From: Afipia carboxidovorans OM5
Lineage (GTDB): Bacteria; Pseudomonadota; Alphaproteobacteria; Rhizobiales; Xanthobacteraceae
Assembly: GCF_000218565.1 (NCBI RefSeq)
Contig: NC_015689.1
Coordinates: forward strand, 69,058 to 133,057
Length of the DNA stretch: 64,000 nucleotides
Reading direction: 5' to 3'
In this document: positions 26,219-33,400 of the stretch, one piece after another
Layout of the letters: each line of letters opens with the position of its first letter
Position numbering within the stretch: position 1 is the first letter of the stretch
The notes under the pieces: model-generated
The model's input: the letters and a program-made list of their open reading frames with translations, nothing else
Database searches by the model: none
What the model was told of the DNA's origin: nothing
Position numbers and translations under genes: made by a program

Positions 26219-26568
26219 CAGGCGTGAACGCCCGCGTCGACTGCGTCGATATAGTCGAGAACATCCTCAGCACGTCCGCTGCGCACGAGCTGCATCGCCG
26301 TCTGTCCCGAAAAGCCCGGCAGCGGCTCCGACCGATACCATGCATAAGCCATGAGCGCCGAGCCGAAGCGCGGCTCGAGCTTGTTGAGGACCTCCATCAT
26401 CTCGCGCAGCCGCCGCTGGGTGCGGTCCGACCGCACCCGGTCCTTGCGCTGCACCGCATCCCGGCCGAGCCCCGCCGTACGGGCGACCTCCTCGCTCGTG
26501 GTGCGCAGCGCCTGAGCGATCTTGCGCGGGGCGAAAAATCCATCATCGGCGTACTGGGCCAGACCCAT
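26218..26568 (-). CDS. Xre/MbcA/ParS-type antitoxin
   Basis: 116 residues from ATG 26568 with GGAGG upstream. An N-terminal helical DNA-binding region (PRKIAQALRTTSEEVARTAGL) is followed by the C-terminal toxin-binding domain (LNKLEPRFGSALMAYAWYRS, LPGFSGQTAMQLVRSGRAED). That is the pattern of antitoxins paired with RES toxins. It should repress its own operon and neutralise the RES toxin. The pair probably stabilises the mobile element. Confidence 0.87.
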   Translation of the reverse strand: MGLAQYADDGFFAPRKIAQALRTTSEEVARTAGLGRDAVQRKDRVRSDRTQRRLREMMEVLNKLEPRFGSALMAYAWYRSEPLPGFSGQTAMQLVRSGRAEDVLDYIDAVDAGVHA

Positions 26569-26837
26569 GATCGGCCTCCAATGAAAGAACTCAAGAGGGA
26601 AAAACGTTAGCTTTGCGCTGCTTTTCCTTGGGCTTGGTTGTGTTTTGACCGGCGTTCCGGCCGATCGGCTAAATCTTCTCCGTTCGCAGGACGGGCTTTT
26701 GCTGTCCTGCGGTTCTGAACCATTCTCCAATCCGTGACCCTGATGCCGTTTGTCTTCGTGGCTTCGGTCACATAGTGGCGTTCGGCTCCCGGCTTCCCAT
26801 TCTCCTTTAAGAGCGCAACCCAGGCCTGCCAGGTTCG

Positions 26838-28013
26838 CTAAACGATCATCAGGACAGCCGGGATGTCGTCGACGATGCGCCTTCCTCGCTGTTGAGACCG
26901 CGCCGCTCGTAGGGGCGCTGGTCACGCAGGATCTGGAAGGCGATCGTCAAAAGCTTGCGCGCGATTGCGACACGCGCCTTATTCGCTCCTCTGAACTTCA
27001 GGTGTTCATATTGGGCTCGAAGCTGCGGATCGGTGGCGACGGCTGGTGCGACCGCCTCCACGAAGGCCCAGCGCAGCCACTTGTTGCCCTGCTTGATGAT
27101 CCCGCCGTGATAGGTCTTGCCCCCGCTCGAATAGGTCGAGGGAACAAGACCCGCATAGGCGGCCAGCTTCTTCGACGTGCGGAAGCGGCGGATGTCGTCG
27201 ATCTCGGCGTCGATCAGCCTTGCGAAGAACTCACCGATGCCGGGGATCGTCTTCAGGAGCTTCACATTGCTGTTGGTCTTCGTCATCGCCCGGATGGTGG
27301 CTTCCGACTGCTTGATCCGCACGTCGATGTCGCCGATGAAGTCGAGACCGCGATCGATCTGGATGCGGTCGATGTCCGAGACATGGAGTGCGGCGAACTG
27401 CTGGCGTCCGGCCTTGCCGAACAGGTCACCCAGCTTTTTTAGCTGTGCCGTCTGCTCTGGATAGCGGTCGAACACCGTCACGATCCGGTTCTTCACCATC
27501 GTGCGAAGCCGCACGTAGAACATCCGTTCGCGAAGGGCGATGCGAAGCTCCCGTGCCTTCTCTCCCGGCGCCCAGGCTTGTGGAACCAGATCAGCCCGCA
27601 ACAGATGGGCCAGAACCGTCGCGTCGATCTTGTCCGTCTTGATCTTCGCGTCGGCGATCGCCTTGACCTTCAAGGGGTGGGCGAGAACGACATCATCACA
27701 GATGTCGTCGAGCCAATCATACATCACCATCCAGTTGCGGGTCGCTTCCACGACCGCATGGCTGTTCTCCCTGTACCGCTCCAGAAACGAACCGAGCGAC
27801 TGGCGATCGTTTTTCACCCGCCCGGAGCGTAGCGTCTTCCCGGCCGTGTCCTGAACGACCAGATGGCTGTAGCTTTTGTGGTAATCGACGCCAATGTGAT
27901 AATCATAGGATGCAGTCACGCTTTGTCTCCCTTCATTGAGTTCCGCAAAACCCAAGTAAGGTAGGCCAAACGGCGCAAAGCGTGACTGTCCCAAAGTCAT
28001 CTGCATCTCAGTG
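26838..28013 (-). mobile_element. IS110-family insertion sequence
   Basis: About 1176 bases, delimited by where the interrupted host frame breaks off and resumes. Edges are uncertain by a few bases. It holds one IS110-type transposase and has no long terminal inverted repeats, as is usual for this family. The noncoding end next to the transposase start (27920-28013) is where IS110 elements encode their bridge RNA, but I cannot fold it reliably. Confidence 0.78.
26849..27919 (-). CDS. IS110-family transposase (DEDD recombinase)
   Basis: About 356 residues from a GTG at 27919 with GGGAGA upstream. Upstream in-frame codons lie in IS end sequence. The N-terminal RuvC-like DEDD domain shows IGVDYHKSYSHLVV and IKTDKIDATVLAHLL. 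The C-terminal transposase_20 domain has LKTIPGIGEFFARLI and KLAAYAGLVPSTYSSGGKT, with the catalytic serine region. It looks intact. Confidence 0.92.
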   Translation of the reverse strand: MTASYDYHIGVDYHKSYSHLVVQDTAGKTLRSGRVKNDRQSLGSFLERYRENSHAVVEATRNWMVMYDWLDDICDDVVLAHPLKVKAIADAKIKTDKIDATVLAHLLRADLVPQAWAPGEKARELRIALRERMFYVRLRTMVKNRIVTVFDRYPEQTAQLKKLGDLFGKAGRQQFAALHVSDIDRIQIDRGLDFIGDIDVRIKQSEATIRAMTKTNSNVKLLKTIPGIGEFFARLIDAEIDDIRRFRTSKKLAAYAGLVPSTYSSGGKTYHGGIIKQGNKWLRWAFVEAVAPAVATDPQLRAQYEHLKFRGANKARVAIARKLLTIAFQILRDQRPYERRGLNSEEGASSTTSRLS

Positions 28014-28049
28014 AATCGTTCTCTCAGTGGAAGGGCGAGGCTCTTTCAT

Positions 28050-28370
28050 GCCACCTCCTTTCCCATTATCCACATAATCCGGCGCAATATAGCGTCAGAA
28101 AATGTGGAAAGCAAGGGGTTGGAAGCAGGGGGAACGGTCCTCGCAGAGCGTTCGGGCCGGCGACGCAGTCTCAACCGCCGCCTCCGCGATCCCGGCCGCG
28201 GCGCCCGGCGCAGGGCTCAAGAGCCCCGCTTGGGCGGCCGGGCAGGGATGCTCGCCCGCGGTTGCGCCGGCCGCTCGCGCCCTGCGGTCGGGGCAGGGGT
28301 CTCCGGAAAGGAGACGAGAAAGGGCCGCCCGGAACCGCGCGGTCCGCAACCCTGCAATGGAGAAAATCCG
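28050..28370. other. Divergent promoter/leader region upstream of the ParB-like gene
   Basis: 321 bases, very GC-rich on the parB side. It includes GGGCTC-AA-GAGCCC in a 25-base motif that recurs in the 32.5 kb leader, and a GTCTCC-GGAAA-GGAGAC hairpin at about 28299-28315. The left part (28060-28110) is AT-richer and probably holds the divergent promoters. No gene is supported. Confidence 0.5.
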
Positions 28371-30020
28371 ATGAAACTGATGAAAGTTGATCCACGCGCG
28401 CTCAACGAGAATCCCGACCCGACGCGCCGCACCAAGTCCTCGCCGCAGAGTGACGCGTTACTGCTCGCGACCATCAAGGCCGTGGGCATCATCCAGCCAC
28501 CGATCGTGACCGCTCAGCGCGGCCGCGGCAACGGCTTTACCATCGAGATCGGTCATCGCCGCGTAACGCAGGCGATCGCCGCCAAACTCGATGAGATCGA
28601 GATTCTGGTCGCCGATCCCGACGAGGAGAAGGATGCGCTGCGCAGCCTGATCGAGAACGTGGCGCGGGAGGCGCTCAATCCCGTCGACCTCTGGCGTCGC
28701 ATCGAGCGTCTGGTCGCGCTCGGCTGGAACGAGGAGTCGATCGGCACCGCTCTCGGTCAGTCCGTGCGTCAGATCCGCAAGCTCCGCCTGCTTGCGAACA
28801 TCCTGCCCGCGATGCTCGACCATATCGCCAAAGGCGATATGCCGAGCGAGCAGCACCTGCGCACCATCGTTGCAGCCACACAGGACGAGCAGGCGCAGGT
28901 CTGGAAGAAGCACAAGCCGCGCAAGACCGATCCGCAGGTCTCATGGAGTGATGTGGCGCGCGCACTGACGAAGGACCGCATGTATGCGCGCCATGCGAAT
29001 TTCGGCGATGACCTCGCGCAGGCTTACGGGATCGTGTGGCAGGAGGACTTGTTCGCGCCCGCCGACGAGGACAGCCGATACACCAACGACGTCGAGGCGT
29101 TCCTCGGTGCGCAGCAGGAATGGATGACCGCCAATATGCCCAAGCGCAGCACGGTTATCGAGGTTACGACCTGGGGTGATCCAAAGCTGCCGCCGAAGGC
29201 CGAGCGCGTCTATGGCAAGCCGAACAAGAGCGACTGCACCGGCTGGTATCTCGACCCGCGCAACGGTTCGGTGCAGTCCATCGCATACCGGATGCAGAAG
29301 CCGAAGAAAGACAAGGCAAAGGCGAAAGGCTCCCACGCTTCCGGCTCCGACAGCACTGCGCCGGCATCGCGGCCCGATGTCACTCGACGCGGCATGGATA
29401 TGATCGGCGACCTGCGGACCGATGCATTGCACGAGGCGTTCGCGCGCGCACCGATCGAGGACGACACTTTGACCGCGCTGCTCGTGCTGGCCTTCGCCGG
29501 CGGGAACGTGTCGGTCGCCTCGGGGCGTAACTCCGACCACGGTATCCGCGCGCAGCAGGCGCGGCGACTGATCGGCGACGACGGCAGCCTCGCTTATGAC
29601 CGCGAGACGCTGCAGCAGGTCGCGCGGGAGGTCCTGACGGACGTTCTGTCATGCCGTGAAAACCGTTCGAACAGCGGCGTGGTCGCGCGCGTTGCCGGCT
29701 CTGCGATCGGTGCCGATGAGTTCCTCCCCAATCTCGCGACGGAGGAATTCCTGTCCTGCCTCTCGCGCGGTGCGCTCGAGGCATCGCTGAAAGGCACGCC
29801 CGTCCTGCCGCGCCAGCGGGTGAAGGACACGCGCGCAGCGCTGGTCGCGCACTACGCCGACGGCCGCTTCGTCTATCCGGCGGCACTGTTCGCGCCGACG
29901 GCCGAGATCGTCGCGGAATGGGCTGAAGACAATGCGTTCGTCGATGAGGACGACGATGCCGCCGACGACATCGATGCTGGCGACGACGAGCATGGCGGCT
30001 ACGCCGAAGCCGCCGAGTAG
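28371..30020 (+). CDS. Large ParB-like DNA-binding protein
   Basis: 549 residues from ATG 28371 (GGAG 9 bases upstream). In-frame codons upstream belong to the GC-rich leader. The N-terminal ParB/sulfiredoxin-type domain shows IIQPPIVTAQRGRG and EIGHRRVTQAIAAKLDEI (the GxRR-type box II), followed by a helix-turn-helix (EESIGTALGQSVRQIRKLRLLA). The long C-terminal half is not found in chromosomal ParB and ends in an acidic stretch (DEDDDAADDIDAGDDE). No parA partner is adjacent, so it may be a regulator or nuclease-related ParB homologue instead of a partition protein. Confidence 0.78.
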   Translation: MKLMKVDPRALNENPDPTRRTKSSPQSDALLLATIKAVGIIQPPIVTAQRGRGNGFTIEIGHRRVTQAIAAKLDEIEILVADPDEEKDALRSLIENVAREALNPVDLWRRIERLVALGWNEESIGTALGQSVRQIRKLRLLANILPAMLDHIAKGDMPSEQHLRTIVAATQDEQAQVWKKHKPRKTDPQVSWSDVARALTKDRMYARHANFGDDLAQAYGIVWQEDLFAPADEDSRYTNDVEAFLGAQQEWMTANMPKRSTVIEVTTWGDPKLPPKAERVYGKPNKSDCTGWYLDPRNGSVQSIAYRMQKPKKDKAKAKGSHASGSDSTAPASRPDVTRRGMDMIGDLRTDALHEAFARAPIEDDTLTALLVLAFAGGNVSVASGRNSDHGIRAQQARRLIGDDGSLAYDRETLQQVAREVLTDVLSCRENRSNSGVVARVAGSAIGADEFLPNLATEEFLSCLSRGALEASLKGTPVLPRQRVKDTRAALVAHYADGRFVYPAALFAPTAEIVAEWAEDNAFVDEDDDAADDIDAGDDEHGGYAEAAE

Positions 30021-30045
30021 CCGCTTCCGCGATCTCAATCGTTCC

Positions 30046-30078
30046 CCGCCGCCGGCCCAGCCGGCGGCGGCTTCGTTT
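30046..30078 (+). terminator. Hairpin terminator after the ParB-like gene
   Basis: An 11-bp stem, CCGCCGCCGGC with GCCGGCGGCGG, loop CCA, followed by CTTCGTTTT. It lies 25 bases past the stop. Confidence 0.8.
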
Positions 30079-30103
30079 TCACCGTTGGAAATAGGAGGAC
30101 ATG

Positions 30104-30577
30104 ATGTCCGCACGATCGATCTTCGACCACGCGCCACTCGGCGCGACGATTCAGTTCTCGGACGGCACGCCACGGCCGCCTGCGCGCTTCAGAAATAAAC
30201 TTGCCGCGTGGGAAAGCCGCAACAGCCGCGGGCGGCTGACCCGCAAGCAGAATGAGAAATGCGTCGGCAACACCGTGCTGCCAGCGAACTTCACGCTGCA
30301 TGAAGCCGACCATGGCGGCGGCGGTGTCGTCGTCCTGCGCGTGTATCGCACCTTTTCGGTCGACAGCGAGTTGACCTTTCGCGTCATCGAGCAGCCTGCG
30401 ATCGGCTCTGTCCGTGTGTTCAGCCGTGCGGGCGAGAGCGGCGAACTCGTTTACCTCGCGTGCGATCGCGAGGATGCCGAAACATGGCTCAAGAGCCATG
30501 GCTATCCCGACGCGGTCCTGGACGAGGTCGTCGGCGACGATCCCGCGACGGCATCGAGCGAAGGGAGGGCGGCATGA
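30104..30577 (+). CDS. Hypothetical protein, first of a coupled unknown operon
   Basis: 157 residues. AGGAGG at 30093-30098 favours the ATG at 30104 over the one at 30101. Begins SARSIFDHAPLGATIQFSDG, with a basic middle (FRNKLAAWESRNSRGRLTRK) and a C-terminal ETWLKSHGYPDAVLDEVVG. No domain recognised. The stop overlaps the next start (ATGA), tying translation to the following gene. Confidence 0.7.
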   Translation: MSARSIFDHAPLGATIQFSDGTPRPPARFRNKLAAWESRNSRGRLTRKQNEKCVGNTVLPANFTLHEADHGGGGVVVLRVYRTFSVDSELTFRVIEQPAIGSVRVFSRAGESGELVYLACDREDAETWLKSHGYPDAVLDEVVGDDPATASSEGRAA

Positions 30578-31449
30578 CGCAACGCACCCCCGATCCGATC
30601 AGCCCTACAACCCCCGATTCGCCGGGGGTTTTGTTTGCCCGGACCCGCGAAGATTTTCTCGCTGCCAGGATCGGCGACTATGCCTTCGCGATGCTGCCGG
30701 GCCACAGCGGCCGTTATTACTTCGCATCGGCCTGGCTGCTGTACAAGCCGATGGAAGAATGGGCGCACGCTGACTTCTATAGCCGAAGCGGCGAGGTCGC
30801 CGACGAAGCCGCCTTCCGCGCGCGCGTCGCGGAAAGTGCCGAGCATCTGAGGCAACGCGCGGCACTTGGCCGTCGCGAAATACACTCCACGGCGAACACG
30901 CCGTGGGGTGCCTCGCAGGGTGCGACGGTCTATGCCGACGGCGTCGTCTGTCATTCGACAGCCGGTCACGGCGGCTTCCATCTCGATGCGGCCCACAATG
31001 CGAAGGTACACCCTGCACTTCGCACAAGAGGCGGCTGGTACGAGGAAGATTCCGCCTGGGCCGCCGTCGCCCAGGCGTTTCCGGAGCTGTTCACGGACTA
31101 CGAACGCCACCATGCCGAGCAGACCATTCGCGACTGGTATCCGGACGTTTGGGAAGCGATCCATGGCCGCTCGCTTCTGCCGGGCGAATCTCACGAGAAG
31201 GATCGCCGCACGTTCGAGCGTGACCATGCCGCGGACTGGATTGTCGTTTCCGCGATCACATCCGAGCACCGAAAAGGGTTCGTCGAGGTCGTCGCCACGC
31301 TGGGCGGCAAACGCGGTCCGGGTACTGAGGAGCGCCGCTTTCTCGTTCCCGCGGACGAATATCAGGTCGGCCGCTTCGGCTTCGTCATCGATGAGACTCG
31401 GCACTCTCTCTATGGCGGTCTGTCGAGCTTTGTCGGCTGGCAACCATAG
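30574..31449 (+). CDS. DUF7007-like hypothetical protein
   Basis: 291 residues. Starts MTQRTPDPISPTTPDSPG within an ATGA overlap. Notable motifs are TPWGASQGATVYADGVVCHS and GHGGFHLDAAHN followed by GGWYEEDSAWAAVA, a pattern of the DUF7007 family of element-borne proteins. The His/Asp-rich GHGGFHLDAAHN could be a catalytic or metal site, which is inference. Function unknown. Confidence 0.7.
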   Translation: MTQRTPDPISPTTPDSPGVLFARTREDFLAARIGDYAFAMLPGHSGRYYFASAWLLYKPMEEWAHADFYSRSGEVADEAAFRARVAESAEHLRQRAALGRREIHSTANTPWGASQGATVYADGVVCHSTAGHGGFHLDAAHNAKVHPALRTRGGWYEEDSAWAAVAQAFPELFTDYERHHAEQTIRDWYPDVWEAIHGRSLLPGESHEKDRRTFERDHAADWIVVSAITSEHRKGFVEVVATLGGKRGPGTEERRFLVPADEYQVGRFGFVIDETRHSLYGGLSSFVGWQP

Positions 31450-31458
31450 GAGGCGGCG

Positions 31459-31656
31459 ATGCCATGGAAAATCATCGCCGCTGCGTTCGGCTGGAAGCCG
31501 GCACGCGATGACCACAATAACCAGCTCGTGGTGTGGCACCCGAGATTACGCCGGCATTTTACCGGCGCGGATTGCTGGAAGCGCGCAGTTCTGCTCTCGA
31601 TCCGTGCACCCGCATCGCAAAGCCTCTCTCGCTCGCGAAAGGAGCCATTGCGATGA
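31459..31656 (+). CDS. Small hypothetical protein
   Basis: 65 residues, basic, with AGGAGG five bases before its ATG and an ATGA overlap with the next gene. Sequence MPWKIIAAAFGWKPARDDHN suggests a short amphipathic N-terminus. No homology recognised. The ribosome site and coupling are the evidence that it is real. Confidence 0.55.
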   Translation: MPWKIIAAAFGWKPARDDHNNQLVVWHPRLRRHFTGADCWKRAVLLSIRAPASQSLSRSRKEPLR

Positions 31657-31904
31657 CAACTTATCTTGTCGCGGTGCGTCTTCTTATCGAGGCGAACACT
31701 GATCCAGAGGGCGAGGTTGCCGATGTGCTGCACGGCATCCTCACCGAGAACATGCGGAAATACGCCGGTCCGCAGTCATCGCTGATCGACTGGGCTATCG
31801 CCGCCGGAAATTTTTCGGAATCGATCGCGCCCGTCGTGACGTCCGGCGATTACGAGCCCAACGAAACCGCATTCCCTTCATGGCCGGCGGAGCGGCGGCC
31901 ATGA
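31653..31904 (+). CDS. Small hypothetical protein
   Basis: 83 residues, MTTYLVAVRLLIEANTDPEG, ending SWPAERRP. A beta-alpha style start and an acidic middle; no domain recognised. It overlaps both neighbours by four bases and has AAAGGAG upstream of its start. Confidence 0.6.
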   Translation: MTTYLVAVRLLIEANTDPEGEVADVLHGILTENMRKYAGPQSSLIDWAIAAGNFSESIAPVVTSGDYEPNETAFPSWPAERRP

Positions 31905-32230
31905 CATGTCCGACTGACATCGGCGTCTTGCTGTCTCGGATTGCGGACGCGCGTTGCGGCACGCAACGTCAACTCGGCGTGATCGAGCGGCAGATCGCCA
32001 AACGCGCGGAGCGAATGACGATCACGGCGCGCGTGCAACGACGGCGCGGCCGGCGCGGCGCGCACGCCTGGACCGGTGTCGACGAATGTGCCTATCAGGC
32101 CTTAGTCGCCGACCTGACGCTCGCGCGGCATTCGGAGATCGACGCGCTGACAGGCCAGCTCGCCCGGGAGGATGCCGCCCTGACGGCATTGCGCGTCAGG
32201 TGCACGACCCGCGCCGTCGCCGATCCTTGA
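31901..32230 (+). CDS. Hypothetical coiled-coil-like protein
   Basis: 109 residues, mostly helical, rich in Arg and Ala (GVIERQIAKRAERMTITARV, QALVADLTLARHSEIDALTG). It begins in an ATGA overlap and closes the coupled operon. No known domain; helix content suggests a coiled coil or a DNA-associated protein. Confidence 0.6.
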   Translation: MTCPTDIGVLLSRIADARCGTQRQLGVIERQIAKRAERMTITARVQRRRGRRGAHAWTGVDECAYQALVADLTLARHSEIDALTGQLAREDAALTALRVRCTTRAVADP

Positions 32231-32708
32231 CTCCCGCCGGCGCGCTTCGCCTGCGCGCGAGAATCTTGTGGTCGCGGCATCTCGCCCGGGCCGAGCTTGT
32301 GAGCGACGCTGCCACAGTGGCCTCGCGAGCGGCTCCCATCGGTGTCTTTCCAGAACGAGCGGACGGGTCGCTGCATCGGGCGGGCTCCGCGGTCCGGTCA
32401 CGTCCTGTCCGGTATCGCCGGCGTGGCCCGTACCCTGTCGGGCCCCCTCGGGTTTGTTGCGGTCTACGCCGCCGGCGGTCCGATTCAAGGCCAAGTCGCA
32501 AGCGACCGGAGACCGCCGATCTCGGCAAGGCCCAGTCGCGGCCTGCGCAGGGCAAGAGCCCCGCTTGTCCGCAACCGGACCTCGCTCGCCTGGCAGTCGC
32601 CGGACCTTGAACCGGCCCTCACTCCGGCGGCGTCGGGCGACCGCACCCGAAGGGGGGTCCGGCAGGTGCCGGATTGAACCCGACGGCGAACCAGGAAAGG
32701 ACTTCTCC
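32231..32708. other. GC-rich leader region with no supportable gene
   Basis: 478 bases. Long frames are open through GC bias but lack ribosome sites and recognisable sequence. The right part carries the AAGAGCCCCGCTTG motif shared with the parB leader (32544-32567) and small hairpins. AGGAAAGGA for the next gene lies at its end. Confidence 0.5.
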
Positions 32709-33296
32709 ATGACCAAGACCGCTCGCGCCGCCCGCCCTAGCGCCCGCGTTATCCCGCTCCGCCGCGGCACTACCCTCGAAATGGTCCGGCTCGCCAGCCC
32801 GGATGCTGCCCAGGCCACCCGCATCGCCGAAAGCTTCGGCCTCGCGGTTCTCGATAGCGACGGCATCCGCGATCTGCACGAGAGGCTCATCGTCGAGACC
32901 GCAGACGCACTCAAGGAAGGTCTCAGCGAACGCGCCATGCAGATCCACCTTCAGCGCATCGTCGGGTCGTATGTCGGCTCGGCCCATGGCGCTGGCCAGT
33001 TCTACAGCCGCGCCGTCACCGAGGCGCGCGAGGCGACGGCGAGACTCGCCAACGATGCACGTGACGAAGACCTCGACGGTCCTGTCGGCTTCGATTCCGC
33101 GGCGCAGCGCAAGCGCGAGTTTGCCGCCGAGGTCGCCATTCAAGCCCACGCTCTTCGCATGGCGGCCGAGGGCGCTGTCGTAGCCTACGAGCATGTCGTG
33201 GGCGAGAGCTGGAAGCCGTTCGAGCGTCAGTCCGAGCACGTCGGCGAGACCGTCAGCCGCAAGGCCGCCGAACTCCAGATGGCGGCGTTCGGTTGA
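32709..33296 (+). CDS. Hypothetical helical protein of the element backbone
   Basis: 195 residues, MTKTARAARPSARVIPLRRG, with AGGAAAGGA upstream. After a basic disordered N-terminus it is largely helical (LHERLIVETADALKEGLSER, ALRMAAEGAVVAYEHVVGES). No domain recognised. It forms its own unit, bounded by a leader upstream and two strong hairpins downstream. Confidence 0.65.
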   Translation: MTKTARAARPSARVIPLRRGTTLEMVRLASPDAAQATRIAESFGLAVLDSDGIRDLHERLIVETADALKEGLSERAMQIHLQRIVGSYVGSAHGAGQFYSRAVTEAREATARLANDARDEDLDGPVGFDSAAQRKREFAAEVAIQAHALRMAAEGAVVAYEHVVGESWKPFERQSEHVGETVSRKAAELQMAAFG

Positions 33297-33303
33297 CGTC
33301 GCT

Positions 33304-33323
33304 GGCGGGGCTTCGGCCCCGCC
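33304..33323 (+). terminator. GC hairpin with TTCG tetraloop
   Basis: GGCGGGGC-TTCG-GCCCCGCC, a very stable stem with a UUCG loop, 8 bases past the stop at 33296. It lacks a T run, so it may be an RNA-stability hairpin ahead of the true terminator at 33344. Confidence 0.6.
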
Positions 33324-33343
33324 ACTCGCTTCTCTCGATCTGA

Positions 33344-33373
33344 CAAGGCCGCTCCAAAAGAGCGGCCTTGTTT
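33344..33373. terminator. Rho-independent terminator between convergent genes
   Basis: An 11-bp stem, CAAGGCCGCTC with GAGCGGCCTTG, loop CAAAA, followed by TTT. It sits between the 195-aa gene and the convergent dnaB. Confidence 0.82.
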
Positions 33374-33400
33374 CATGTCGGCTTTCCCGTCGGACGGTTC

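Larger units (their letters stand above)
26607..28049 (-). pseudogene. Small gene split by the IS110 element
   Basis: The minus strand has AAAGGAGG then ATG at 28049 opening twelve codons (MKEPRPSTERTI) to 28014. On the far side of the IS, from about 26837, the same frame resumes as RTWQAWVALLKENGKPG... and ends at a stop at 26607. Removing the IS restores one frame of roughly 88 residues with a good ribosome site. The product is basic, with no domain I recognise. It would lie directly upstream of the Xre/RES pair on the same strand. Confidence 0.75.
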
